Assembly (NCBI RefSeq): GCF_009727055.1
Contig: NC_052359.1
Location: 19,656,167-19,720,166, forward strand
Length of the DNA stretch: 64,000 bases
Direction: 5' to 3'
DNA from: Benincasa hispida
Lineage: Eukaryota > Streptophyta > Magnoliopsida > Cucurbitales > Cucurbitaceae
In this document: positions 9,482-22,860 of the stretch, piece after piece
Numbering within the stretch: the stretch's first letter is position 1
How the letters are laid out: each line of letters opens with the position of its first letter
Program-made: the position numbers and the translations under genes
The notes under the pieces: model-generated
Seen by the model: only the letters and a program-made list of their open reading frames with translations
Database searches by the model: none
Told to the model about the DNA's origin: nothing

Positions 9482-11029
9482 ATGGCGGAGCAGCCTGGAA
9501 ATGGAGTACCAAACGAAAACAATGTCATGGCGAATTCAATCCTTCTGGCAAACGATCGCAATAGGCCCATTAGGGACTATGCATCATCAAACCTCTATGA
9601 TTTCTCTCCAGGGATCATGAGGCCTGCCCGCGATGGAAGTAGATTCGAAATGAAACCGATGATACTGCAGATGATCCAGACTGCAGGACAATTTGGAAGA
9701 TGGTGTGGCAATGACCCGCATGCCCACCTTCAAAGTTTTATAGAAATTTGCAATACTTTTGTGTTCCCGAACATCTCTGCCAAAGAAGTTCGACTAACTT
9801 TGTTTCCATTTTCTCTTTATGACCAGGTGAGGAAATGAGTGTATTCCCTCGAGTCGGGAGAGATCACTTTATAGGAACAGGTCGTAGAGAAGTTCATGAA
9901 GAAATATTTTCCACCTACCGAGAATGCTAGACGAAGGAAACTCATAACAAATTTTGAACAAGACATGGACAAATTACTCAGCGATACCTGGGCGAGGTCT
10001 AAGAGGTTGGTCAGGGACTGTCCACACAATCGTTTACCAGACTGCCTTCAAATGGAAATCTTTTATCATGGTTTAAATCCCACTTCGCAGACCGCTGCCA
10101 ATGTGGCGGCCGCTGGTGGTCTGCTTGACAAAACATATGACGAGACTAAGAATATCTTAGATCGCATCTCTAAAAACCACGAGGATTGGAGAGAGAGTGA
10201 TCAGAGACTGAGAATCAAGGATACCGACGCAAGTAATGGTGCTATTGCTTCACTACAAAATCAGATGACCGCAATGATGAACTTAATTCAGGGAATTGCG
10301 ATCAACAACCCAACACCGCAAAATGGGCAAGTCAACGCAATTAGTCAAAATATTGCAAGGTGTGCAACTTGCAGTGATGGGCACGCAATGGAAGAATGCT
10401 CACAGAATTCATAGTCTATCTATTTTGTAAAAAATAATCCATTTTCGAATACCAAATAATCCATTTTCGAATACCTACAACCCTGGGTGGAGAAATCACC
10501 CCAATTTTGCATGGAAGACTCAGCAACAGAATTTCCAATCTGTGGCGCAGAAAGAAGGGCCACCTGGATTCTTCCCGCGTAATAACGGTCAGACAAGCAA
10601 TCAAGCTAGTAGCTCGCAACCACCGCAATCCTCTTCCTTGGAGAGCCTGTTGAAACAGTGTATAGAGAAAAACAAAACTGTGCTTCAAAGTCAGGCTACG
10701 TCCATCCGCAATCTCGAATTACAGATGGGCCAGATTGCAAGTGAGCTAAAGAACAGACCGCAAGGGGCTTTGCCAAGTTCAACAGAACTCCCACGCAATC
10801 CGAGAGGATCAGGTAAAGAGCAATGTAAGGTCGTGATATTGCAAAGTGGAAAAACTGTGGAGGGAGAACGAAAGGAGCCTAGCCAGATTGCTCCCATTGT
10901 GGCGGAACCTGAAATTGCAGTGACACAAGAAAAAGAAGGTGAAAAAGAAGCAATAGAGCCAGAAGTTGCATCAACCTCAAAGCCAACAGAGAAGGGGACG
11001 GTGAGAGTGCAGTTACCACCTTTCCCATA
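9482..11029 (+). pseudogene. Athila gag, broken
   Basis: Gag makes the capsid of the virus-like particle. Three open pieces (9482-9838, 9896-10414, 10542-11029) follow one another. The first contains RDYASSNLYDF and QMIQTAGQFGR, and the second PPTENARRRKLITNFEQ and a DKTYDETKNILDRISKN segment, which are familiar Athila gag positions. A zinc-knuckle-like CATCSDGHAMEEC sits near 10359-10397. Stops separate the pieces, the first (TGA at 9836-9838) where a Trp is expected. The third piece is Glu/Lys/Pro-rich linker. It cannot encode a full Gag. Confidence 0.85.
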
Positions 11030-11770
11030 GATACTAAGAAAGAAAAAGAATGAAGAGGTACAGTACCAACACTTCCTGTCTATGTTAAAACAATTACATA
11101 TTAATATTTCATTCAGTGAAGCGATTGAGGAGATGCCTGCCTACACAAAGTTTCTGAAGGATATGGTAACCAAGAAGAGGGGCACCGGTAAGTTTGCCAC
11201 GGTGGCGTTAACACAGAATTCGAAAGCAATAATTCCACCGAATATGAGTGATCCTGGGAGCTTTACTATACCTTACTCCATAGGAGGACTGTACATCGGG
11301 CAAGCATTGTGAGACCTTGGAGCCATCATCAATTTGATGCCTCTATCGATCTTTAAGCAGCTGAATGTGGGGCAACTTGCGCCCACGATCATGACTCTCC
11401 AACTGGCCGGTAAATCTTTAGTACATCCAGAGGGAAAGGTGAAGGACGTACTGATTACCATCGACAAATTTATCCTACCACCCGACTTCATCATCTTGGA
11501 TTATGAGGCCGACAAAGATGTGCCCATCATCTTGGGGCGACCATTTTTATCAACAGGTCGTGCCCAGATTGATGTGCATAAAGGGGAGATCACTTTGAAC
11601 ATCAATGGATAGAAGCTCAAGTTCAACGTAATCCGTGTCATGAAGTTTCCTGATGAAGAAGACCTACATGACTCAAACAACGACCAGAACCTAATTGAAG
11701 AGAAAAGTTTGATGAAGAAAATGAAGAAGAGGATGCAAGTGCGTCCATTGCTGCCTGTAATGCGATCATA
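11030..11770 (+). pseudogene. Athila protease region, broken
   Basis: After the LPPFP motif that ends the gag linker come LKQLHINISFSEAIEEMPAY and a basic KDMVTKKRGTG stretch, then the aspartic protease. Its active-site segment reads DLGAIINLMP, preceded by an in-frame TGA at 11310-11312 where a Cys is expected. Later conserved residues include DVPIILGRPFL. A further stop (TAG at about 11610) precedes KLKFNV. The Asp is kept, but the stops make the enzyme non-functional. Confidence 0.85.
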
Positions 11771-11845
11771 ACAAAAACAAGCAAGGAAGAAGGGATGATC
11801 GCAAACCAAGAAGAATAGCCAACAGAAAAAGAAGAAAGAAAAACA

Positions 11846-13435
11846 ATGCAACCGTCTCTAGTAGAACCACCGACAATGGAATTAAAGACCCTGTCGAACC
11901 ATCTAAAGTACGCATTTTTGGGGCAGAATGAGAAGCTGCCAGTAATAATTTCCTCGAAACTTAATGAAGACCAGGAAAATGCGTTGATGAGCATTCTAAG
12001 GAAACATGTGCGAGCAATTGGTTGGATGCTCGCCGACATTAGAGGAATTAGCCCAGTGTACTGTATGCACTGCATTTGTCTCGAAGAAGACCATAAGGCA
12101 ACGATCGAACATCAGCGCAGGCTCAACCCTGCAATGAAAGAGGTCGTTAAAAAAGAGATCATTAAATGCTTAGATGCGGACATTATTTATCCTATAACAG
12201 ATAGCACGTGGGTTAGCCTCATGCAGTGTGTGCCAAAAAAGGGTGGCATGACGGTAGTCCCAAATGAAAACAATGAGCTAATACCGCAAAGAACCGTCAT
12301 TGGGTGGCGCATTTGCATGGACTACCGCAAGCTGAATGCAGCCACAAAGAAAGATCATTTCCTTCTATCGTTCATTGATCAAATGCTAGATCGTCTAGCT
12401 GTAAATGATTTTTACTGCTTTCTGGATGGCTATGCCGGGTATAATCAGATTATGATAGCTCCTGAAGACCAAGACAAGACCACATTCATCTGCCCATATG
12501 GGACCTTTGCTTTTTGCCGCATGTCGTTCGTCCTCTGCAATGCACCAAGCATATTCCAAAGGTGCATGATGGCCATCTTTTCAGACTATCTTGAGGACTC
12601 TGTTGAAATCTTCATGGACGACTTCTCTGTCTATGGGCGCACCTATAAAGTCTATCTAGCCAACTTGGAGAAGATACTGAAGAGATGCGAAGAGACGAAT
12701 CTGGTTCTTAACTGGAAAAAAATGCTATTTTATGGTAAAGGAGGGCATAGTGTTGGGGCATAAGGTTTCCCGGGATGGGTTGGAGGTGGATAAAGCAAAA
12801 ATCGAAGCAATTGAAAAACTTCCACCTCCAATAAGCGTGAAGGCTGTACGAAGTTTCTTGGGGCATGCTGGATTCTATAGACGCTTTGTCAAGGACTTTT
12901 CGAAAATAGCACGACCACTGAGTACATTGTTGGAGGCTGATAGAAAATTTGATTTTGACGACAACTACCTCAACGCATTCAGAGTTTCGAAGAATGCACT
13001 GATTACCACACCCGTGTTAATTACACCGGATTGGATATTTCCTTTTGAAATAATGTGCGATGCAAGCGGGTATGCGATGGGAGCAGCTTTGGCACAAAAG
13101 AGAAAAACAATCTTACATCCCATCGCATATACGAGTAAGACATTAAATCCTGCTCAGACCAATTACACCACCATTGAGAAAGAGTTACTTACGGTAATTT
13201 TTGCGTTGGAAAATTTTTGAGCATATCTGCTGGGAACAAAGGTACTCATCCATACTAACCATTCGGTAATAAAGTACTTAATGACAAAGAAGGACGCAAA
13301 GCCGAGGTTGATCAGATGAGTTCTCCTCCTTCAAGAATTTGACATAGAAATAATTGATCGAAAGGGGACGGAGAACCAAGTTGCGAATCATTTGTCCAGA
13401 TTGGAAACCCTGAGGTTGACCACAATGAGTCAGAG
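11846..13435 (+). pseudogene. Athila reverse transcriptase and RNase H, frameshifted
   Basis: The 305-residue frame 11846-12763 holds most of the RT: CMDYRKLNAATKKDHF, YAGYNQI, TFICPYGTFAFCRM, and the catalytic FMDD within FMDDFSVYG (about 12610-12640). A one-base change in the A-run at 12714-12721 shifts the frame. RT then continues at 12732 with VLGHKVSRDGLEVDKAKI. RNase H follows with DASGYAMGAALAQ (catalytic Asp) and TIEKELL. After a TGA at about 13220 the frame resumes with LIHTNHSVIKYL and then degrades. Host effect none; a fossil. Confidence 0.9.
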
Positions 13436-14838
13436 GTGAGTGCGGTGTTCCCGGATGAGCAGTTTTTCCATATTGAAGAATTGCAGTGGTACGCTGACAT
13501 AGTCAACTATCTGGTTTGCGAACAATTTTCTGAAGATTATACCTACCACCAACAGATGAAGCTCAAACATGAATGCAGATATTATTACTGGGATGAGCCG
13601 AATCTGTACAAAAGAGGGGCAGACCAGATCCTGCGACTATGTGTACCAAATGCTGCTCAACAACGCATATTATCGCAGTGTTATGACTCACCATATGGTG
13701 GGCACTTTGGAGGACAGCAGACTGGAGCCAAGGTTTTACAGAGTGGATTCTTTTGGCCAACATTGTTTAAGGATGCAGCTGACTACGCAATGACTGTCTC
13801 TTATACACATCTAGATGTGTATAAGAGACAGGTTTAAGGATGCAGCTGACTACGCCATGAAGTGTGATCGGTGCCAATGCACAGGTAACATTTCATGGAA
13901 ACATGCAATGCCAATGAACATCATCTTGAAGCTTGAGTTGTTCGATGTATGGGGTATTGACTTCATGGGACCATTCCCTCCCTCGAATGGTAAACATATA
14001 TTTTATTAGCCATCGATTATGTATCCAAGTGGGTAGAGGCAGTGACATGTGCCGCAAGCGATGCAGCGTAGTCTCTCAATTCTTGAAGAAAAACATCTTC
14101 ACTTATTTTGACACCTCACGTGCCATAATAAGTGATGAGGGGTCTCACTTTGTCAATCATACTGTCAAGGAGCTGTTGCGCAAATATAACATTCTCCACA
14201 AAGTGGCCACCGCATACCATCCGCAGATGAATGGTCAGGTCGAGGTGTCCAATCGAGAGATCAAGCTGATACTTGAGAAGGTGGTAAGACCTTCGTGAAA
14301 AGATTGGGCAACAAAGCTTGACGATGCATTATGGGCACACTGGACTACATTTAAAACACCTTTAGGTATGTCCCCGTATGCGTTGGTATTTGGTAAGGCA
14401 TGTCATTTGCCTCTGGAGCTGGAATACAAATCAATGTGGGTGGTGAAGAAGCTAAACTTTGACTTGGAGAAAGCAGGAGAAGCACAAAAACTTCAACTGG
14501 TCGAGCTAGAAGAATGGAGGATTAACGTATATGAAAATTCAAAGATTTACAAGGAGCGCACAAAGCGCTTGCATGACAAACACATATACGGTAAAAATCT
14601 CTATGTGGGACAAAAGGTCTTGCTCTTCAATTCACGGCTACGACTCTTTCCTGGAAAGTTAAAATCGTATTGGTACGAACCCTTCATCATTAAAGAAATA
14701 TTCCAACATGGTGCGGTGGAGTTGATTACTGAAGATGGGAGCCAGACGTTTAAAGTTAATGGGCAGCGAGTAAAGGCATATCACGAAGAAGGCTGGCATC
14801 GCCAAGTCGACTCCGTGGAACTGAGAAACTTTGAATAA
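13436..14838 (+). pseudogene. Athila integrase, broken and interrupted by adapter sequence
   Basis: The N-terminal part (13436-13790) has the YYYWDEPNLYKRG and GHFGGQQTGAKVLQSGFFWP segments. The three acidic core positions are visible: [10 protein letters not shown] (about 13960), IISDEGSHF (about 14125) and a Glu in [10 protein letters not shown] (about 14240). The C-terminal part (14368-14838) has [15 protein letters not shown] and [19 protein letters not shown]. Frameshifts near 14000 and a TGA at about 14297 break it. At 13794-13831 a sequencing adapter and a 25-bp flanking duplication disrupt the assembly, so part of the damage here is artificial. Confidence 0.9.
13794..13831. other. Nextera/Tn5 mosaic-end junction (assembly contamination)
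   Basis: CTGTCTCTTATACACATCT is followed directly by its reverse complement, making a 38-bp palindrome. This is the Tn5 mosaic end used in Nextera mate-pair libraries. Host sequence gtttaaggatgcagctgact with the bases around it is duplicated on both sides (about 13765-13793 and 13832-13860). The translated frame gives the known contaminant peptide VSYTHLDVYKRQ. Confidence 0.97.
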
Positions 14839-15218
14839 AGAAAGAAGTAGGTGGTCCCTACGCTATCAGACGATCGAAATTCATCAGGGACTCAAGTTTT
14901 GGGAATCATGGAATCTTCAAATCTTCTCTACTACTCAGAATTTTCATTTCACTATATCTTTTCAGTTTTTGTCTATTCTTATTCTAAAAAAAATGGAGAT
15001 TGTGGTAAAAGAATTTTGTTTTGTTTAAAATGATTTGACCATCTCTCTGTTTTTCTTGCAACGATTGAGGCGCTGGATTGTGGAGATGTTACAAGAAGAA
15101 GCAACTTATCTCATTCCGTCACCGCAATTCATAAAAGATAGATCGTCGCAAAGAAGGATGCATCAATACACGATGTGGGTGACAACGCAAATTTGGGGGT
15201 GTATTCTTCCTTAACTTT
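14839..15218 (+). other. Non-coding Athila 3' region, left of the CACTA insertion
   Basis: After the integrase stop there is no supported gene. The two short overlapping frames at 14831-15033 are AT-rich and not recognisable. The motif aaatttgggggtgt at 15189-15202 is the same type as the polypurine-like motifs at about 22198 and 22848, as expected for Athila 3' regions. The CACTA target bases ttt are 15216-15218. Confidence 0.65.
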
Positions 15219-15375
15219 CACTACAAGAATTTTGGGCTTTAATGTCGGTTGAAAAAAACTAAAGTGAATGTACAATGTCGATTTCTTAAAAAATAAAAAA
15301 GCAGATCTTTAATGTCAATTTTAAACCGACATTAAAGATGGGGCTACAATGTCGGTTTAAAACCGACATTAAAGC
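15219..15375. repeat. Left subterminal repeat array of the CACTA element
   Basis: Copies of (t)taatgtcggtt and its complement aaccgacattaa alternate, for example ctttaatgtcggttg at 15237 and palindromic ggtttaaaaccgacattaaa near 15354. Such subterminal motifs bind transposase in En/Spm-type elements. Confidence 0.85.
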
Positions 15376-17565
<2,190 letters not shown>

Positions 17566-17767
17566 TAAATTAAAGCTTGCATTTCAAGTTCATGGCCCCA
17601 CTCTTGATTTTACTTTTTAATGAAACTTAGCTTTCGTGAAGCCAAGCTTATTTGATAACGTTCTTGTTTTGGATTTTCGGAGTCTTAGCTCTTGTTTATT
17701 TGTTGTTTTCTTTTTCTTTTGAAAAAGAGAACAAAAATATGTAAGGTAATTGTTTGTTTGTTATAAT

Positions 17768-18118
17768 ACTTTTTGTAAAGTTTAGTCTCTAAATTTTGAA
17801 GTTTGTGTCTATTTGGTTGCTAAACTTTTAAAGTGATTATAAGTTCTTAAACTTTTAATTTGTGCTTAACAAGTCCTAATCCTTCAATTTTGTGTCTTAT
17901 AGGTCCTTGATAAATTCAAAATATTTTAAAAAACTAATCGATCTATTAGATATAATTTTGAATATGATATCTTATGAAACTTTGAATTTTCAATTTTGAG
18001 TTTAGTATGTTTGTGATTTTAAAAGATTCCAATACTCCGGGATGAAATTTATAATTTTGAAAGTTTAGGAATCAAATAGACACAAATCTTGAAGCTCAGG
18101 AGTAATGAAGTCTGAAAC
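17768..18118. mobile_element. Foldback MITE in peroxidase intron 1
   Basis: Left end: tttagtctctaaattttgaa, then gtttgtgtctatttggttgc. The reverse complement of the right end reads gatttgtgtctatttgattc then ctaaactttc. These inverted ends of about 50 bp enclose AT-rich sequence. The tag gtgtctatttggt...taaac is familiar from widespread plant MITEs. Target duplication not resolved. Confidence 0.65.
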
Positions 18119-18732
18119 TAGAATTCTGTGACTTTTTCCATCTCAAAACTTGGCTTGAATTTTGAAAAATTTTGTGAAAAAGTGGATCATAAAACAAAGA
18201 AGCTCATAGGTGGATATATTAGTTTTTATCTTGTTTTTATCTTATCGAATTGAAAATATAGGCATGATATTCATGTGAACCGAACTCACAGTTGTTAGGA
18301 TTTGAATTAGGGGTGTGACGGGTCGGTTCTGCTAGATGACACTATAACATTACAGGGAGAGAAAAAGGCTTCCATCAACATACATTCCCTCAAAGGCTTT
18401 AGAATCATTGATAGGATTAAGAACAACCTTGAATCAGAATACCCTGGAATTGTTTCTTGTGCAGATATACTCACTATTGCAGCCAGGGATGTAGTGATTC
18501 TGGTAATTATTAACCCAAATTTAAGCTTTCAATTGCATTTCTTGTTTTTTGTTTTCTGAACTTTATGCTTGTTCTACCAAATCCGTTAATATGATTTTCA
18601 CATTTCTTAAAGAAACATTTGAATTCTTAGTCAAGTTCTAAGAACAAAAACAAAGAAAGGAGATAGGACAAAGAAACTTATTTGTGAAAATAGTGCTTCT
18701 AAGCTTAACCTTCAAAAATAAAAAAAAAAAAC

Positions 18733-19042
18733 TAAGACCTTGTTTGGTAACCATCTTGTTTTTTTTATTTTGGTTTTTGAAAATTAAGCTTATATTCTCT
18801 CATTTTCTTACCCTAGTTTGCATTTTTCTTCAATACAAGAGTTGAATTCTTAGCCAAATTCTACAAACAAAAACAAATTTATAAAAACTACTTTTTTTAG
18901 TTTTCAAATTTTGGCTTAATTTTTAAAATATGGGTAAAAAGTAGATGACAAAACAAGAAACCTAGAGGTGAAAGGGGTGTCTGTAGGCTTAATTTTAAAA
19001 AGTAAAAAATAAAAAACCGAATAGTTACCAACCAAGGCCTAA
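18733..19042. mobile_element. MITE (about 310 bp) in peroxidase intron 2
   Basis: The left end ctaagaccttgtttggtaac is mirrored by the right end gttaccaaccaaggcctaaa. The interior includes mirrored cttgttttttttattttgg and aaaaagtaaaaaataaaaaa type sequence. A similar-sized relative is at 25532-25838. Confidence 0.65.
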
Positions 19043-19326
19043 ATGGTTATTAAACGAGGAGGGGATTATGGAAACATATCATTGTTCTTACTTCTTAAAA
19101 ATTATATTCTGGATCTAAAATCATTGATGAGTGTCAAAATGTTAATGGTGGAATTGTTTGCTTTGCAGGTGGGTGGCCCTTACTGGGATGTTCCTCTTGG
19201 AAGAAAGGATTCCATAACTGCAAGTTATGAACTTGCAAACTCAAATCTTCCCTCTGCCAATGAGGGACTTCTCATTGGCACAGAAATCTAGCAATTTGGA
19301 TGTGAGTAGTTGTTAGCCTAAGCATA

Positions 19327-19434
19327 CTGGAAAATAATAAGTGTTATCTCCTGGACTGTGGTGCTGAAATATTTGTTTGGGTTGGAAGAGTGACGCAAGT
19401 AGAGGAGCGAAAAGCAACAATTCAAGTAGCTGAG
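19327..19434 (+). pseudogene. Captured villin exon fragment
   Basis: The 108-bp block reads [20 protein letters not shown], then [16 protein letters not shown], and stops exactly at a donor site (gag then gtaacc). This is a gelsolin-type domain segment of plant villin, an actin-bundling and severing protein. The left edge is not at a splice site; it joins the truncated peroxidase exon within about 55 bases, with unrecognised filler between. No further villin exon was found to the right. It is a scrap, not a gene. Confidence 0.88.
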
Positions 19435-19690
19435 GTAACCTTCTGTGCCAAAATTTCAAGTAATTAAAATTTCTTTGGTCATGCTGAAGCTGGGGGGTCT
19501 GTTATCCTTGTTTTTAATGAAAGTGTACATGAGCTCCTATATTTAAAAAATTATGTTGTGCTATATTGCTTCTTTGCTTTTGATCCTTTTCTTTGGTCAT
19601 GCTGGTATTTACTTTCCTGTGATCATGTCAAAGTTAATTAAATTATTATCATGTGGTGAAATGAAAATTATGTTGCTTGTAAATTTACAG

Positions 19691-19885
19691 GAAGCAAGTG
19701 GATGGGGATGGTCAACCGTTGTTGCAGCAGCAACAACAACAGAAACAGATGGTTCCATTACAAGATACTTACATGCAGAGCAGAGCTGAAGCTCTTCAAA
19801 ATGTTGAATCCACCATTCATGAATTGAGCAATATCTTCAACCAGCTGGCAACTCTGGTTTCTGAACAAGGAGAGATTTCTATCAG
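19691..19885 (+). pseudogene. Captured SYP31/32-type syntaxin exon
   Basis: Acceptor aatttacag precedes a 195-bp open block coding VDGDGQPLLQQQQQQKQMVP, then LQDTYMQSRAEALQNVESTI and HELSNIFNQLATLVSEQGE. The donor is atcag then gttttac. This is the linker plus the start of the SNARE helix of a Golgi Sed5-like syntaxin (plant SYP3 group). The rest of the SNARE motif and the membrane anchor are absent. Both splice sites are kept, again showing DNA-level capture. The flanking 75 codons are intron read-through. Confidence 0.88.
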
Positions 19886-20428
19886 GTTTTACCTTTATGC
19901 ACCTATTTCAGAATTGCTGATAATATAATTACTTTTCTGTTACAAATAAAGCATGAAAGGTATATGGTTACTGTATGTCCATTACATTCAGGTTGATCTT
20001 AAACCTTAAGTTTAATGTGCTACACAAGATTGAATGGGTCTAAATATAGCCTTCATTAAAACTGGATAAGTAGTTAACCTGTCATAGCTTCTAGATGTAT
20101 TGGGTTTATTTACCATATATCTTTTCAGAAATGTATGATTCGATGGTTGTTGTGATTGTGAAACTTGGTTCCATCTGATTGTCTGATTGTCTCCCTTCAT
20201 TAAATGTGTGGAAGGAACAATGGCTTGCACCCAAAAAAGCTACTGTTGATTGAGAGTGCCATGTTGCACCAAAAAAGGAGGTTTGTGTTTCTATTGTTTT
20301 GTTCTAAGTAGAAGCTTTCATGAACATCTGGCATATTATTATTCTTCTGCTTTTTATTTGAAGAGCTTATGGTTGTTAGCTGTTACCTGTTAATGAAAAA
20401 CAAGTTTTTAAATGTGCCATGTGTAATA

Positions 20429-20535
20429 CAACTTGGACCGGAACTTTCTAAAAGATGAGGATGATATTCCAGCTGTTGTGCCATTATTGAGACGAACTTT
20501 TGATAAGATGAAGAGATTGCCAAGTATGAATTAAT
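20429..20535 (+). other. Unidentified exon-like block
   Basis: One frame reads YNLDRNFLKDEDDIPAVVPL, then LRRTFDKMKRLPSMN and a stop. The composition is protein-like and differs from the AT-rich surroundings. I do not recognise the family; it could be a fourth captured gene piece. Its boundaries are uncertain. Confidence 0.4.
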
Positions 20536-20623
20536 ATTATGAATTTCTTATATATGAATGACTGGAATCTGTATATACAACTTACCTTCTCTGTCATTGA
20601 ACATTCATTAATTCCTTTCAAGT

Positions 20624-20661
20624 CTGTCTCTTATACACATCTAGATGTGTATAAGAGACAG
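20624..20661. other. Nextera/Tn5 mosaic-end junction (assembly contamination)
   Basis: The same 38-bp adapter palindrome as at 13794. Unlike the other two copies, no duplicated flank was seen, so the sequences left and right may not be contiguous in the real genome. Confidence 0.97.
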
Positions 20662-21118
20662 AATATAAGTTATTTATTTGCATTATGTGCGTAAGTTCAT
20701 GCTGCATTGCTTTTAAGAAAATATTGGTCATGGGGATGGCTTGCTATACTTTAAATTAAAGTTTCTTGTGGGACCACAGTTTTGTTTAGTCATTTACAGA
20801 TTCATTTCCTTGTCCTTCCAATCCTTGGTTAACATGGTTGCCTTGGACTCACGTTAAGTTCTTAGACCCAGGATTTCTCTTTTATATTTATGCACTGATA
20901 TAAAAAGTTGAAATCTCAGATATCCAAGGAAGCAAAAGAAGGGAAGGAAGGTACTTTTCTTTTTCTTATCTACTTAAAAGACACGATTGACTTTATTATT
21001 TACTACTAAAATGTTAACATCCCCTACTTTTCTATTGCTTATCTACTTAAAAGACACTATTGACTTTATTATATTTACTACTAAAATGTTAACATCCCCT
21101 TGCTATTTATTTTTGTAG

Positions 21119-21300
21119 TCAAAGAAATGGAATCAACAAAAGATACTAAAACCATTGATAAGCTTGAAAAAGAGCAACACTCTGTGTCAACCAGGCAGAC
21201 CGACATAGATAAAAAGGAAAAGAGTGACAAAGGGGACAAAGGAAATACATCCGAGGGACGGGGTAATGCAAGTAGCACAAAACTTGAAGCAAGGATGTAG
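21119..21300 (+). other. Lys/Glu/Asp-rich open block in the CACTA element
   Basis: The frame reads KEMESTKDTKTIDKLEKEQH, then a KKEKSDKGDKGN stretch, and stops at 21298-21300. The preceding ttttgtag at about 21118 could be a splice acceptor. The composition suits a disordered C-terminal exon. Not recognised; it may pair with the SKPSNEQKDKR block near 16980. Confidence 0.35.
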
Positions 21301-21632
21301 AAGAAAGAGGCAAGGAAGCTCAAAATGTTGAGAAACCAGATCAAGGAGAAGTAGCTGGTGGTACACAGTAAACTCATAATTTTTGTAAAATCATAATCTT
21401 TGTATTACTTGTAATTTGTATTTTCAAGGCCTGAATTATTGTACGCCTTTTAAATTATAATTCTATAGCAGAATTTGCGGATTAAATGTAATAGATTTAC
21501 AATCCATACATGAATAATATGTCATAGCCATAGCATTCGATGATGATGTGTCATGTTATACTTTTTTACCGAAAAAATGGATTTGGCAAGGGAACTTTAA
21601 AAAACGGACAATAATTGATAAAACGGACAAAT

Positions 21633-21902
21633 TCGGGCTTCAATGTCGGTTAAGAATTAAAAAAAAAAAAGCAGGTTTTAATGTCGGTTGCAACCAACAT
21701 GCTTTAATCACTAAAGACCTTCAATGTCGGTTGCAACCGACATTAAAGGCTATGTAATTGGTGTTATTGAAGACCTTTAATGTCGGTTTAAAACCGACAT
21801 TAAAGGCAACCGACATTAAAAGGCTTTAATAACACTATCTTTAATGTCCGTTGCCAACCGACATTAAAGCCCTTTAATGTCGGTTTCGAATTTCTTCTAT
21901 TG
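21633..21902. repeat. Right subterminal repeat array of the CACTA element
   Basis: At least eight copies of atgtcggtt or aaccgacat in both orientations occur, several as palindromes such as cggttgcaaccgacattaaa (about 21727) and gtcggtttaaaaccgacatt (about 21782). The array ends at the TIR. Confidence 0.85.
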
Positions 21903-22847
21903 TTTATTTCAAATTTTGCACTATCGCATCATATTTTAGTTGTAAAAGTTTTATCACCGCATCCTCTTTAATTATCGCAATCATTTGACATGGATAAATT
22001 TAGTAAGTTACCGCATGCTGTCTCTTTGCCAATTATGATTTCAATGATGAAACACATACTTCAATGATAGTCACCTCACGGAATATTTCTGGAAGTTAAG
22101 GGTCTGCTAGCTTTCTTTCAAACTCTCTTTACGACGCTTTCTAAGAACATTGCATGACTTCTTTCAATCTTTTGGCAATGAGGACATTGCCGCATTTTAA
22201 ATTTGGGGGTGAGGTATTTATTTTCGACCTTGCTATTTTGAAAAAAAATAAAATAATAAAATTTTTTTTTTAGAATAACAACTCCACTATCAACGCAATA
22301 GGGAAACCCATGATGATAAGAGTTAAGTTGTGAAGGGCACTTACCCGTAGTTGGATGTTCGCATGACACGTGTGGGGGCAAGCCAAAACAAAAGTAAATT
22401 GCCAGAATCAACGCATAAATATCGCAACTCCGTTGCCAAATAGGTATGAGTTTAGTCTGAGGAAGAGCGCATTGCTCGTAGTTGGATGTCCGCATGACAC
22501 ACGTGGGGGCAAGTCAAAATGAAGGCAAGGCACTTGGATCAGCGCAAGGTCAGAAAAAAAATAATGTCAAGAAATATGCAAGGATAAAATCATTTAACAC
22601 CCCGGAGGAAAAGTTTTCTTTTTGAAATAAATCATGCGATGTCCCGAAAGTTAGTAAAGTTCTTTTGAAGATTAAGTTTGCGGTCACTAGGTCTTAGAAA
22701 TATTTTAAGAAGAGACTTGAATAAGACTTAAGGAAATTTTGGTATATAAGAGCTGAATGAGGTATCCTTGAGAAATCTAGGAAAATAACATTGCGGTCGA
22801 CTTGCTAAAGGAAATCTTTAGCTTATGCTTGAGGACAAGCATTATTT
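21903..22847 (+). other. Non-coding Athila 3' region, right of the CACTA insertion
   Basis: No coding sequence is supported. It resumes the Athila cgca-rich style. A polypurine-like aaatttgggggtgag is at about 22198. An env-like frame, sometimes present in Athila elements, was not seen. Confidence 0.7.
22322..22525 (+). repeat. Two copies of an about 125-bp repeat
   Basis: cgtagttggatgttcgcatg followed by acacgtgtgggggcaagcc (about 22347) recurs at about 22471 as cgtagttggatgtccgcatg, acacacgtgggggcaagtc. The period is about 124 bp with several substitutions. Confidence 0.75.
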
Positions 22848-22860
22848 AAATTTGGGGGTA
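22848..22860 (+). other. Polypurine tract of the Athila element
   Basis: aaatttgggggta lies directly before the 3' LTR start TGATAACGGG, the position where plus-strand priming occurs. Confidence 0.8.

Noticed and set aside
13815..14009. Frame beginning MCIRDR
   Set aside because: Its start is translated Nextera adapter; only the downstream part is integrase.
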